49,169 bases of DNA from Paracoccaceae bacterium (GTDB lineage: Bacteria > Pseudomonadota > Alphaproteobacteria > Rhodobacterales > Rhodobacteraceae): NCBI GenBank assembly GCA_018607905.1, contig JABBAP010000006.1, positions 1 through 49,169 of the forward strand, in the 5' to 3' direction. Numbering within the stretch: the first letter of the stretch is position 1; every line of letters starts with the position of its first letter. Shown piece by piece: positions 16,328-24,844 of the stretch. The notes below the pieces were generated by a model. That model saw only the letters and a list, made by a program, of their open reading frames with translations. It had not been told where the DNA came from and searched no databases. A program made the position numbers and the translations under genes.

Positions 16328-17746
16328 ATGGCAAAGGGATTGATTGTAATTCTATCTGATGAACACCGCGCCGATGCCTTGAGTTGCGCGGGGCATCCGT
16401 TTGTTGATACACCTAATCTTGACGCGCTCGCCGCCGATGGTACGCGCTTTAGCGATGCCTACACTCCTTCGCCAATTTGCGTCCCCGCACGCGCAGCCTT
16501 TGCTACGGGTCAACACATCCATAAAACACGCCATTGGGACAATGCCATGCCCTATTGCGGAACGCCTGAAAGCTGGGGCCATATTTTGCAACGCGGCGGC
16601 GTACAGGTGGAATCCATCGGCAAATTGCATTACCGCGACCCATCCGATGATGTTGGGTTTGATCAGATGCACATACCCATGATGGTCAAAGATGGTGTCG
16701 GGATGGTTTGGGCGTCTTTGCGCCGTGAAAACGAGCGGTTAAGCCCTAAGGGGCGTATGTTGGGAAACGAGATTGGGGCAGGAGAAAGCGATTACACGCG
16801 CTACGACGATGCGGTTGTGAGACACGCGGTCCAGTGGTTAAAGGATCACGCGCAAACAGATCGAGACAGACCTTGGTGTTTGTATGTTGGCCTTGTCGCC
16901 CCGCATTTTCCACTGATTTGCCCAGAGCCCTTTTTCAGTAAGTATCGTAAAATGAATTTGCCCAAGCCGAAACTGTTGCCGTGCGATGGCTACAAGCCGC
17001 ACCCTTGGATTGCGAAACAAAATGCATTTATGGACAGCGAGGCGAAATTTAAATCAGAAGAAGAACGCAAAGATGCCATCGCGGCCTATTGGGGGCTGTG
17101 TGAATGGCTCGACCACAATATTGGGCGCATCTTAACAGGGTTGAAGGACAGCGGATTGGACGCCGATGTGATTTATTCGTCCGATCACGGCGACAACGCA
17201 GGAGATCGCGGGCTTTGGGGGAAATCCAACATGTACCGTGAGGCTGTGAATGTTCCCTTGATTGCGAATGTTAAAGGTGTGCCAAAAGGCCTGTGTGAAA
17301 CGCCTGTTTCGCTGTTAGATATTTCAGAAACCATTCCCGCATTCTTTGGCTTGGAGTGGCACGGCGACAGGCCCGGAAAACCGCTGCAGGACATCGCGAA
17401 CCAACCAACAGAAACAGATCGCGAGATGATCTCGCAGTACCACGCAGCAGGCTCTGTTTCTGGGGCATTCATGCTGCGAAAAGGGCGTTGGAAATATATC
17501 GAATATCTCGGGTTTGAACCCGAATTGTTTGATCTGAAGAACGACCCAGCCGAGCAGTTTAATATCACAGTTCAGAACCCAAGTATCGTGCTCGAACTCT
17601 CGACTGCGTTACGAAAACACATTGATCCAATTGCCGTCAACGAACAAGCGTTCGTGGATCAAGATGCATTAATCGAAGCGCACGGTGGGAGGGAACAAGC
17701 CATTAATCTTGGCGCAAAAGGGGCAACGCCGCCGCCAAAAACCTGA
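16328..17746 (+). CDS. Type I sulfatase (formylglycine-dependent)
   Basis: This 472-residue alkaline-phosphatase-superfamily sulfatase would release sulfate from an organic sulfate ester. It has the modification motif CVPAR with Cys51 as the future formylglycine, metal ligands in VILSDEHR (start) and YSSDHGDNAG, and a catalytic Lys in 'GKSNMYREAVNVP'. No signal peptide is seen, so it is cytoplasmic, as for choline-sulfatase-like or phosphonate-monoesterase-like members. ATG 16328 gives the usual family start; a GTG 18 codons upstream (16274) is possible but lacks a clear ribosome site. An anaerobic or FGE-type maturase is not in the window. It lies just upstream of the aminotransferase gene. 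Confidence 0.87.
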   Translation: MAKGLIVILSDEHRADALSCAGHPFVDTPNLDALAADGTRFSDAYTPSPICVPARAAFATGQHIHKTRHWDNAMPYCGTPESWGHILQRGGVQVESIGKLHYRDPSDDVGFDQMHIPMMVKDGVGMVWASLRRENERLSPKGRMLGNEIGAGESDYTRYDDAVVRHAVQWLKDHAQTDRDRPWCLYVGLVAPHFPLICPEPFFSKYRKMNLPKPKLLPCDGYKPHPWIAKQNAFMDSEAKFKSEEERKDAIAAYWGLCEWLDHNIGRILTGLKDSGLDADVIYSSDHGDNAGDRGLWGKSNMYREAVNVPLIANVKGVPKGLCETPVSLLDISETIPAFFGLEWHGDRPGKPLQDIANQPTETDREMISQYHAAGSVSGAFMLRKGRWKYIEYLGFEPELFDLKNDPAEQFNITVQNPSIVLELSTALRKHIDPIAVNEQAFVDQDALIEAHGGREQAINLGAKGATPPPKT

Positions 17747-17814
17747 TCCCCACACCGTTGTCATTCGAGCCCAAGCCGCGCACAAAGTGAGGATCAAACC
17801 TAGCAGGCCACACG

Positions 17815-19143
17815 ATGAACCACGTTTTTCCACGCCAAGCCAACAACGCCTTGATCAAAGCAGTTTCAAGTGAGGGATGCTACATAGTTGATGAAAACGG
17901 CAAACGGTACTTCGACGGATCGGGCGGCGCAGCTGTGTCTTGTCTTGGGCACGGCGATCCAGCAGTTGTGCAGGCCATCCAAGACCAAGTTGCGAAACTG
18001 GCCTATGCCCACACGAGTTTTTTCACCAACGATCCCGCCGAAGAACTTGCTGATATCCTAATCGAGCACGCCGCGGGTGATTTGGATCGCGTTTACTTCG
18101 TATCCGGTGGATCGGAAGCCGTTGAGGCCGCCTTAAAACTTGCGCGGCAATATCACGTCGAGAACGGCGAACCACAGCGCCAACATTTGATCGCACGACG
18201 TCAAAGTTACCATGGGAATACGCTTGGAGCTTTGGCCGTTGGGGGCAATCAATGGCGGCGCGCACAATTCGAACCTATACTGATAAACGCGTCCCACATC
18301 GCACCGTGCTACGAATACGTAGACAGACGAGACGACGAAACTGCATTTGAATACGGGCAACGAATTGCGCAAGAATTAGAAGACGAAATTCTGCGTTTGG
18401 GCGAAGACAAAGTCATCGCCTTTTTGGCCGAACCCGTTGTCGGCGCAACGCTGGGCGCCGTCCCGCCGGTGGAAGGTTATTTCAAGCGCATACGCGAAAT
18501 TTGCGATAAATATGGCGTGCTGCTGATCCTCGACGAAGTCATGTGCGGCATGGGGCGAACGGGCCATTTGTTCGCCTGCGAGGCAGAAGGTATCGTGCCT
18601 GATATCCTGTGCATCGCAAAGGGCCTTGGGGCAGGATACCAGCCCATTGGCGCGATGCTTTGCACGAAAAATATCTACGAAACCATTGGCGCTGGTTCAG
18701 GATTTTTCCAACACGGGCACACCTATGTAGGGCATCCAGTTGCATGTGCCGCTGGGGTTGCGGTGTTAAATGCCATCATCAGGCGTGGCTTAATCAATGA
18801 CGTTCGCACCCGCTCTGATCAGCTGTTTGCAGCTTTGCAAGCAAAATTCGGACAGCACCCCCACATCGGCGATATCCGCGGACGCGGGTTGTTTATTGGT
18901 CTTGAAATCGTGAAAGACCGAGACACGAAAACCCCGCTTGATCCCACCTTAAAAGCCGCTGCAAACTTCAAGAAACTTGCGTTTGAGGCAGGGTTGGCCT
19001 GCTATCCAATGAGCGGTACACGGGATGGTAAATCGGGCGATCACGTCATCCTTGCGCCGCCTTTCATCACCACCCAAGATCAAATCAGCGAAATTGTTGA
19101 GAAGTTGGATATTGCCTTTGGGAAGCTTGATTACGCACCCTAG
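17815..19143 (+). CDS. Class III pyridoxal-phosphate aminotransferase
   Basis: This 442-residue fold-type I aminotransferase moves an amino group from an omega-amino compound to a keto acid. Visible features are the cofactor-binding SGGSEAVEAALKLAR, YHGNT, the Asp in LILDEVMCGMGRTG, and the Schiff-base Lys269 in CIAKGLGAGYQP; FFQHGHTYVGHPVA completes the family pattern. It follows the sulfatase by 68 bp and precedes the acyl-CoA dehydrogenase pair by 78 bp, all on the same strand. This suggests a route from a sulfated amino compound through a keto acid to an acyl-CoA (inference). Confidence 0.92.
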   Translation: MNHVFPRQANNALIKAVSSEGCYIVDENGKRYFDGSGGAAVSCLGHGDPAVVQAIQDQVAKLAYAHTSFFTNDPAEELADILIEHAAGDLDRVYFVSGGSEAVEAALKLARQYHVENGEPQRQHLIARRQSYHGNTLGALAVGGNQWRRAQFEPILINASHIAPCYEYVDRRDDETAFEYGQRIAQELEDEILRLGEDKVIAFLAEPVVGATLGAVPPVEGYFKRIREICDKYGVLLILDEVMCGMGRTGHLFACEAEGIVPDILCIAKGLGAGYQPIGAMLCTKNIYETIGAGSGFFQHGHTYVGHPVACAAGVAVLNAIIRRGLINDVRTRSDQLFAALQAKFGQHPHIGDIRGRGLFIGLEIVKDRDTKTPLDPTLKAAANFKKLAFEAGLACYPMSGTRDGKSGDHVILAPPFITTQDQISEIVEKLDIAFGKLDYAP

Positions 19144-19221
19144 GCCAAGTGGCGTAGCGTTTCGATTGTCACCGCGCGAAACTTCGTTCAAAATTTCGCT
19201 AACAACGGGAGAAGAAACATC

Positions 19222-20418
19222 ATGGATCTGAATTACACAGATGCAGAGATTGCATTTCGCGACGAAGTCCGCGCGTTTTTAAAAGCCAATTTACCAGAGC
19301 GATTGGTGGATCGCAGCAAACATGGCCAGAGCCTTACGAAAGCTGATTTCGAAGAATGGCACGCGATTTTGAACGCGCAAGGTTGGTTGGCGTCGAACTG
19401 GCCCAAAGAGTTTGGCGGCACCGCCTGGAACGCAATTGAACGCCACATTTTTGAAGACGAAATGACCAAGGCAAACGCCCCGCGTGTTGTGCCATTTGGC
19501 CTGTCGATGCTGGCTCCTGTATTGCAAAATTTTGGATCAAAAGAACAACAAGATTATTACCTGCCGCGCATTCTAAATGGCGACGATTGGTGGTGTCAGG
19601 GCTATTCAGAACCGGGCGCTGGCTCGGATCTTGCGGCCGTTCGCACATCGGCTGTTCGTGACGGCGATCATTACATTGTGAATGGTCAAAAGACGTGGAC
19701 GACGCTTGGCCAATACGCCAATAAAATCTTTTGTTTGGTGCGTACATCGAAAGAGGGAAAACCACAGCAGGGGATTTCATTCCTGCTGATCGACATGGAC
19801 ACACCTGGCATCGAAGTGCGCCCGATTATCCTAATTGATGGCACGCCAGAAGTGAACGAAGTGTTCTTCGACAATGTCAGAGTGCCAATCGAAAACCTTG
19901 TGGGCGAAGAAAACAAGGGCTGGACCTACGCCAAGTTTTTGCTGACCCATGAACGCACAAATATTGCGGGTGTCGGATTTGCAAATGCGGGGTTGGAGAA
20001 CCTGAAACGCATCGCGCGGCTGGAACAATCTGGCGGACAACCTTTGATCAAGAACCCTCATTTCGCCGCCCGTATTGCGCGGGTTGAAATTGAATTGATG
20101 GCAATGTCGACAACCAACCTGCGCGTTGTTTCACAAGCGGCTGCGGGCCAAGCACCTGGCGCAGAAAGTTCGATGCTAAAAATCAAAGGTACAGTGATCC
20201 GCCAAGAGATTAACGCGCTGACACGATCCGCCGCTGGCACTTATGCCATGCCATTTGCCAGCGAAGCATTGGAGGAAGGCAGCAATGCTGAACCGGTCGG
20301 CCCTGCCTATGCAGCCCCTGCAACAGCGCAGTATTTGAACAACCGAAAGCTCTCAATCTTTGGTGGTTCAAACGAAATACAACGCACCATTATCACCAAA
20401 GCCATTCTGGAATTGTGA
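19222..20418 (+). CDS. Acyl-CoA dehydrogenase (first of a pair)
   Basis: This 398-residue FAD flavoprotein introduces a 2,3 double bond in an acyl-CoA and passes electrons to ETF. The N-terminal helical domain is followed by the signature 'GYSEPGAGSDLAAVRTSA', 'NGQKTWTTLGQYA' and a C-terminal 'FGGSNEIQRTI'. The combination with a second, shorter acyl-CoA dehydrogenase directly downstream (7-bp gap) is the arrangement of heteromeric enzymes known from sterol and side-chain catabolism. A good ribosome site (GGGAG) lies before ATG 19222. Natural substrate unknown. Confidence 0.93.
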   Translation: MDLNYTDAEIAFRDEVRAFLKANLPERLVDRSKHGQSLTKADFEEWHAILNAQGWLASNWPKEFGGTAWNAIERHIFEDEMTKANAPRVVPFGLSMLAPVLQNFGSKEQQDYYLPRILNGDDWWCQGYSEPGAGSDLAAVRTSAVRDGDHYIVNGQKTWTTLGQYANKIFCLVRTSKEGKPQQGISFLLIDMDTPGIEVRPIILIDGTPEVNEVFFDNVRVPIENLVGEENKGWTYAKFLLTHERTNIAGVGFANAGLENLKRIARLEQSGGQPLIKNPHFAARIARVEIELMAMSTTNLRVVSQAAAGQAPGAESSMLKIKGTVIRQEINALTRSAAGTYAMPFASEALEEGSNAEPVGPAYAAPATAQYLNNRKLSIFGGSNEIQRTIITKAILEL

Positions 20419-20425
20419 GGACGCT

Positions 20426-21550
20426 ATGAATTTTGATCTGACAGACGAACGGCAAATGTTGCAAGACGGTTTACGCCGTTATTTGAACGATGCTTACAGC
20501 GCAAATGCCCGCGCAGCCATTGAAGACGCCGAGACCGGATTCTCTGCTGAAATATGGAACGGGCTTGCGGAAATGGGGGTCATTGGTGCGCTGTTTCGTG
20601 AAGAAGACGGCGGCTTTGCTGGCGAAGGCTTTGACCTTGCGTTGGTTTTTGAAGAGCTGGGCCGTATCGGCGCGGTTGATCCTTTGATCGACACAGCCGT
20701 TTTGGGCGGTGGCCTGATTGCTGAACTTGGCAGCGGCGCACAGAAGGAGATGATAGAGGCGGTCATTTCTGGCGCGGCGCATCTCGCATTTGCACATGGT
20801 GAACCTACCAGCAGATTTGATCTGTCGCGTGTTGAAACAGCCGCGAAAAAGACGGCTAATGGCTACATGATTAATGGGCGCAAAGCTGTTGTAGTGAATG
20901 CCCCATCTGCCGAAACCTTGATCGTCAGTGCACGCACGTCTGGCAAAGCTTCCGATGCCGACGGCATCAGCCTGTTTATCGTTCCAACAAACGCTGATGG
21001 CGTAACCCTTCGCAGCTACAGCGTTGTTGGTGGTGGCCTTGCAGCCGAAGTGATTTTGAATGACGTAACCGCCGATTTGTTGGGCAATGAAGGCACCGCT
21101 CATGATGCAATTTCACAGGTAACTGCACGTGCAACACTTGCCATTTGCGCAGAGGCTTTGGGCCTTATGGAAAGCATCAAAATGCTGACAAACGAATACC
21201 TGAAAACGCGCAAACAATTTGGGGTTCCCATTGGAAAATTCCAAGCATTGCAACACCGTTTGGCAGATGTCCTGATCGAAATTGAACAAGCACGTTCTGC
21301 GGTTATCAATCTTGCGGGGCACATAGATGCAACGCCAGAGGTTCGCGATTTGCATGTCAGTGCCACAAAAAACCTGATTGGCGATGCAGCTCGTTTGGTT
21401 GTCGAGGAGGGAATCCAAATGCACGGCGGAATCGGGATGACCATGGAGTATGAATTGGGGCACCTAGCGAAACGGCTTACGATGATTGATCACCGTTTTG
21501 GCGACACAACCTTTCACTTGGAACGGTTTATTGAATTGGCGGTGGGGTAG
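20426..21550 (+). CDS. Acyl-CoA dehydrogenase (second of a pair)
   Basis: This 374-residue flavoprotein is the probable partner of the upstream dehydrogenase. The C-terminal half has the classical 'TRKQFGVPIGKFQALQHRLADV' and 'GIQMHGGIGMTMEYELGHLAKR' segments. The middle is degenerate compared with well-known ACADs, since the usual 'TEP.AGSD' FAD loop reads FAHGEPTSRFD. This fits a heteromeric complex in which each subunit supplies only part of the active site (family knowledge, inferred here). ATG 20426 is selected because GTGAGGA lies at 20415-20421; an upstream in-frame ATG falls inside the previous gene. A hairpin overlaps its stop. Confidence 0.9.
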   Translation: MNFDLTDERQMLQDGLRRYLNDAYSANARAAIEDAETGFSAEIWNGLAEMGVIGALFREEDGGFAGEGFDLALVFEELGRIGAVDPLIDTAVLGGGLIAELGSGAQKEMIEAVISGAAHLAFAHGEPTSRFDLSRVETAAKKTANGYMINGRKAVVVNAPSAETLIVSARTSGKASDADGISLFIVPTNADGVTLRSYSVVGGGLAAEVILNDVTADLLGNEGTAHDAISQVTARATLAICAEALGLMESIKMLTNEYLKTRKQFGVPIGKFQALQHRLADVLIEIEQARSAVINLAGHIDATPEVRDLHVSATKNLIGDAARLVVEEGIQMHGGIGMTMEYELGHLAKRLTMIDHRFGDTTFHLERFIELAVG

Positions 21551-21566
21551 GTCACCCCCGCCAATT
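21534..21566. terminator. Stem-loop across the end of the acyl-CoA dehydrogenase gene
   Basis: AATTGGCGG (21534-21542) pairs perfectly with CCGCCAATT (21558-21566), followed by TTATCC. The stem includes the stop codon region and lies between two convergent genes, so it probably terminates transcription. Confidence 0.7.
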
Positions 21567-21570
21567 TATC

Positions 21571-22590
21571 CTAAAAATCTACAAGCTTTACAGTGCGGCG
21601 ATCCCGAATTCTCTTTGGGGTCAGCCCAAATTCATCTTTCATCGACTTTGCCAGCGTTTGGGTAGAACCAAAGCCCGTCGCGACAGAAATATCGACGATC
21701 GACATCATCGTCTCTTCTAACATCGCCTTGGCGCGCTTTACCCTAAGACGCTTGTAAAAACGCGCGGGTGTATCGGAAAACACCTCGTTAAACTGGCGTT
21801 CCAGATGACGCACTGAAACCCCCAACTGGTCGGCCAGATCGACCATCGGCAATGGCTCGCTAATGGTTTCTTCCATCAGGTTAATTGCCTTGGCGATCCG
21901 CTTGTCGAACAGGCTTTCGTTGTGACCAATATTACGAGGCTGTTCCGCACTTGTTTTTCGGATGGATGACATCAGCAGATGGCTGGACAACTCCGCGATT
22001 TGCGGCCCAGTAAGGTGATCTGAAATCAGCCCAATCATTAGGTCCAAAGTCGATGAATTTCCCGCGGATGTGATTATCCCATTCGCGTTTTCCGCGATAT
22101 TAAAGGTCAAGTTCGGATAATATCCAGCCTCGCTTAGGGTCAGAACATCACGCCAATGCGCCGTCACTTTGCCAGAAGTAGGGCCCGTTGTTTCAATGAA
22201 CGACGTTGCAGCATCAGACAGTAAAACTACTCTCCGCCCTGCCCGTTTCATCGCTCGAACACGCGCAATCCAATCGCTTCCTTTTCGTTTGCGCCCACCC
22301 GTCACGATCATCACTTGCGAAAAATCATGGTTGGCCACGGCTGGCTCTGCGCGCACGATCATTCCTTGGGATCCTGTCAGCAAGCCCGGTGTGTCAGAAA
22401 CATATCGCCACTCGAACGGATTGGCGTCCAAAATACCATTGGCCTGCGCCAGAACTCCGCTTACAGCGGCCACTTCTAAGGCATTAAACCCAGCACTGAC
22501 AAAAATTTCAAACCGCACAATTTGCATCTCCGTTTTGCGGGCGGTGGTTGCAACGTCCTCTGTAAACACATGTGCTAGAACACCACTCAT
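21571..22590 (-). CDS. GlxA-family transcriptional regulator (DJ-1/PfpI-like domain plus AraC HTH)
   Basis: This is a 339-residue regulator. The N-terminal part (about 25-200) has the DJ-1/PfpI-like glutamine-amidotransferase fold (VRFEIFVSAGFNALEVAAV, VMIVTGG, 'AGNSSTLDLMIGLI'). The C-terminal 110 residues are an AraC/XylS double helix-turn-helix ('MVDLADQLGVSVRHLERQF', 'SIVDISVATGFGSTQTLAKSMKDEFGLTPKR', in pieces). The domain pair is typical of GlxA, CdhR and ArgR-type activators of quaternary-amine and amino-acid use. ATG 22590 is supported by AGGGA eight bases upstream; a longer start at 22620 has none. It converges on the acyl-CoA dehydrogenase operon, which is a plausible target. Confidence 0.92.
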   Translation of the reverse strand: MSGVLAHVFTEDVATTARKTEMQIVRFEIFVSAGFNALEVAAVSGVLAQANGILDANPFEWRYVSDTPGLLTGSQGMIVRAEPAVANHDFSQVMIVTGGRKRKGSDWIARVRAMKRAGRRVVLLSDAATSFIETTGPTSGKVTAHWRDVLTLSEAGYYPNLTFNIAENANGIITSAGNSSTLDLMIGLISDHLTGPQIAELSSHLLMSSIRKTSAEQPRNIGHNESLFDKRIAKAINLMEETISEPLPMVDLADQLGVSVRHLERQFNEVFSDTPARFYKRLRVKRAKAMLEETMMSIVDISVATGFGSTQTLAKSMKDEFGLTPKRIRDRRTVKLVDF

Positions 22591-22888
22591 TAGGTCGTCC
22601 CTAACGCGGCAAACATACAAAAGCCAAGAGCGCCAGACGCATTACGCTTATAAAAAGCCGATTTTCGATAGATGTGATTCTTGCTCATAGCCAAATTTGG
22701 CTTAAATATTCATACAATTCAATATTATTTCTTTTGGGTGATTATTTAGCTTGATCCGTTACGCAACATGCAAAATTGGCCGTCACTTTCTTGGAACACG
22801 TCAATTTACACTGCCAATCTACGGTTTCATGCGGTCCGTTTCAGATTTTCATCCAAATCATGCAACAAGATCAATGTTCAAAACCCCG
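22591..22888. promoter_or_regulatory. AT-rich region upstream of the GlxA-type gene, with a 14-bp palindrome
   Basis: This nearly 300-bp stretch has no convincing gene. It holds a perfect 14-bp palindrome, AGCCAAATTTGGCT, at 22689-22702, about 100 bp before the regulator start, and an AT-rich tract (22700-22760) suited to a promoter. The palindrome is a candidate operator; I see no other structure. Confidence 0.4.
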
Positions 22889-23563
22889 CTACTCGTCACC
22901 CGCAACACCATAAGACGGCGCCGCACGTGGATCGAGTGCGCGTTTCACGTAATCTGCCATTTGCGGCTTATAGACATCCCACGCCAAAGCGATTGCTTCA
23001 ATCGGGCACTCTTGCGTCCAATCACAGCGAAGATCTGCTGCAGGCCAAGAAACCTCGTCGCAAATTTGCATCCCAGCAGAATGGATTGGCCCTGCTTCGC
23101 CGCCCGCTGCAAGCCCTGCACGCATTGCTGCAATTAAACGATCACCAAGATGCCCAGGCGCCTCCTGAAAACCGTCAACCAACGCTTGCGGCACGTCCTC
23201 ATTTGCCAGCAGATTGCCAGCGGCAACAACATCTGCCCCATATGCGTGCGTCCAAACACCAAGAGAGTTTTGACCAGAATGGATCGCCGTGTTTCCGTTG
23301 CCATCAATTGCCAAAACTTGGCGGTATTCCAAAAACTGTGCTTGATCTTTGATGCCTGCAATCACTTCACCCGCAGACATGCCGCCTTGCATTAAATCCA
23401 GCGCGAACGGCCCTAAACGCGGGTCAGTAATATTCTGGCTCGCGACTGCGCCGACACCTGCGCGCGTATAGGCGCACCGTGCTGCAACGGCAGGAGAAGA
23501 GGAGGAAATTGCGACGCCAAACATGCCTGTCTCTGCGCATCGCGCGACCAATGAAAATGTCAT
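22889..23563 (-). CDS. DUF1028 family protein (Ntn-hydrolase-like)
   Basis: This 224-residue protein has the DUF1028 signature: the start 'TFSLVARCAETGMFGVAISSSSPAVAARC' (two parts), 'GAVASQNITDPRLGP', and 'AAGNLLANEDVP'. Members are related to Ntn-hydrolases and often occur with Rid proteins and amino-acid or pyrimidine catabolic genes; no activity has been established that I know. No signal peptide. It overlaps the upstream Rid-family gene by four bases (23560-23563), so the two are made together. Its operon lies behind the GlxA-type regulator gene on the same strand but with a separate promoter region between. Confidence 0.9.
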   Translation of the reverse strand: MTFSLVARCAETGMFGVAISSSSPAVAARCAYTRAGVGAVASQNITDPRLGPFALDLMQGGMSAGEVIAGIKDQAQFLEYRQVLAIDGNGNTAIHSGQNSLGVWTHAYGADVVAAGNLLANEDVPQALVDGFQEAPGHLGDRLIAAMRAGLAAGGEAGPIHSAGMQICDEVSWPAADLRCDWTQECPIEAIALAWDVYKPQMADYVKRALDPRAAPSYGVAGDE

Positions 23564-23976
23564 GAGGGGATCACCGCAGTTCCGTCAATTTCCACCAACC
23601 ATTCTGGCCGTGCCAACGCCTGAACAACCAAACCCGTAGAAACTGGATAAACGCCCTTAATGTATTCGCCCATCGTGCGGTACACATCTTCGCGGTGACG
23701 CACGTCCGTGATGTAAACCACGACCTTTACCAAATGCTCCATCTCGCCACCTGCTTCTTGAATCAATTGGCGAATATTCTGCATGACTTTGTGGGTTTGT
23801 TCCACAGGATCGTGGCTTTCGATATTTTTGGCATCATCCAGATTTTGCGGACACTGGCCGCGCAAATAAACTGTTTTTCCACCGTCAACCACAACAGCCT
23901 GACACAAATCATTGTCGAGGTTTTGTTCAGGATAAGTATCTGATGTGTTGAATTTGCGAATGCGTGTATGTGCCAT
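23560..23976 (-). CDS. Rid-family (RidA/YjgF-like) protein
   Basis: This 138-residue member of the Rid superfamily has the segments 'VVVDGGKTVYLRGQCPQN', 'VVVYITDVRHREDVYRTM' and 'WLVEIDGTAVI'. RidA itself hydrolyses reactive enamine/imine intermediates with the help of a conserved arginine. Here the segment that should hold that Arg reads PVSTGLVVQALARPEW, with Gly at the position, so deaminase activity of the RidA type is doubtful. It probably belongs to another Rid subgroup. It is first in an operon with the DUF1028 gene. Confidence 0.88.
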   Translation of the reverse strand: MAHTRIRKFNTSDTYPEQNLDNDLCQAVVVDGGKTVYLRGQCPQNLDDAKNIESHDPVEQTHKVMQNIRQLIQEAGGEMEHLVKVVVYITDVRHREDVYRTMGEYIKGVYPVSTGLVVQALARPEWLVEIDGTAVIPS

Positions 23977-24055
23977 GATTGATCCTTAAATGCGCACCGC
24001 CAAATTGACGATGCGCATAGTCTTACGCAAGCTAAGCCTGAACGCCTAGAGCTAA

Positions 24056-24844
24056 TTATTCAAAGACCGCCGCAAGATTGTCAACGCCAACACCTTCTTT
24101 GATTTCCCGAAGCCGTGCATAAATCAAGGCCACGGCCATACCGATCAAACCATAGGTAAAGGTTGAAAGAAACGCCGTCAGAATGGTTAGCACAATGATT
24201 GTGGCTGTCCCAAGGGAACCAGTCAGCAAGAAGCCAACGATGGTCGTTGGAATAAGGTTTAGGACCATGGCAGCGATAAAGATCACAATCATAGCTCCAA
24301 TCACGGGCCACCTGTATTCCTTGGTCAATTCTGCGCTACGCCGCATCGCGCCAAATCCAACACGTTCAATAACCAACGCAGGTACCGTCACGGCGAAAAC
24401 CCCATACACCCAAATACCGGGCAAGATCAGCGCAAGCATCGCGAATGACGCCAAGATCGTAATCACCAAAGTCAGCACCACATTTGGCAGCAATGTCGCA
24501 ATGGCAGCCGAGGCATACTTGCCGAAATTCGTGCTCCTCCCCAGTTTTGCGTCATACGCCAATTGGACAATAATCGCTGTGACAATCCCATAAATCACAA
24601 CCGAAACAAGTGTGTTCAAAATCATCATCGGCACGAAACTCGGATCCAACGCATCGGGTGTCGCTGCGCCAAACGTGATGTCAAAGCCGAGCATCATGCC
24701 TGATAAAGTGATCATAATCAGCAACGGAATAAACGCAGCCAATGCTACAGCAACAATATTCCCAAACAACAGCGAGAAACTCTCTGACAGGATCTTGCCC
24801 ACACCAAATGGTTCGTGTTCGGAATTTGTATTTAGATCTGTCAT
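24056..24844 (-). CDS. Polytopic membrane protein, last gene of the MoxR-type operon
   Basis: This 262-residue protein has about six hydrophobic segments (for example IVAVALAAFIPLLIMITLSG, VVIYGIVTAIIVQLAY and the pair near 'GAMIVIFIAAMVLNLIP'). A conserved-looking amphipathic region, VERVGFGAMRRSAELTKEYRWPV, resembles the short helices of DUF975/GDPD-membrane-domain proteins, but I cannot name a family with confidence. Its ATG overlaps the RDD gene stop (24841-24844), placing it at the 3' end of the seven-gene operon. Function unknown; it likely acts with the RDD and SpoIIM-like membrane proteins. Confidence 0.8.
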   Translation of the reverse strand: MTDLNTNSEHEPFGVGKILSESFSLLFGNIVAVALAAFIPLLIMITLSGMMLGFDITFGAATPDALDPSFVPMMILNTLVSVVIYGIVTAIIVQLAYDAKLGRSTNFGKYASAAIATLLPNVVLTLVITILASFAMLALILPGIWVYGVFAVTVPALVIERVGFGAMRRSAELTKEYRWPVIGAMIVIFIAAMVLNLIPTTIVGFLLTGSLGTATIIVLTILTAFLSTFTYGLIGMAVALIYARLREIKEGVGVDNLAAVFE

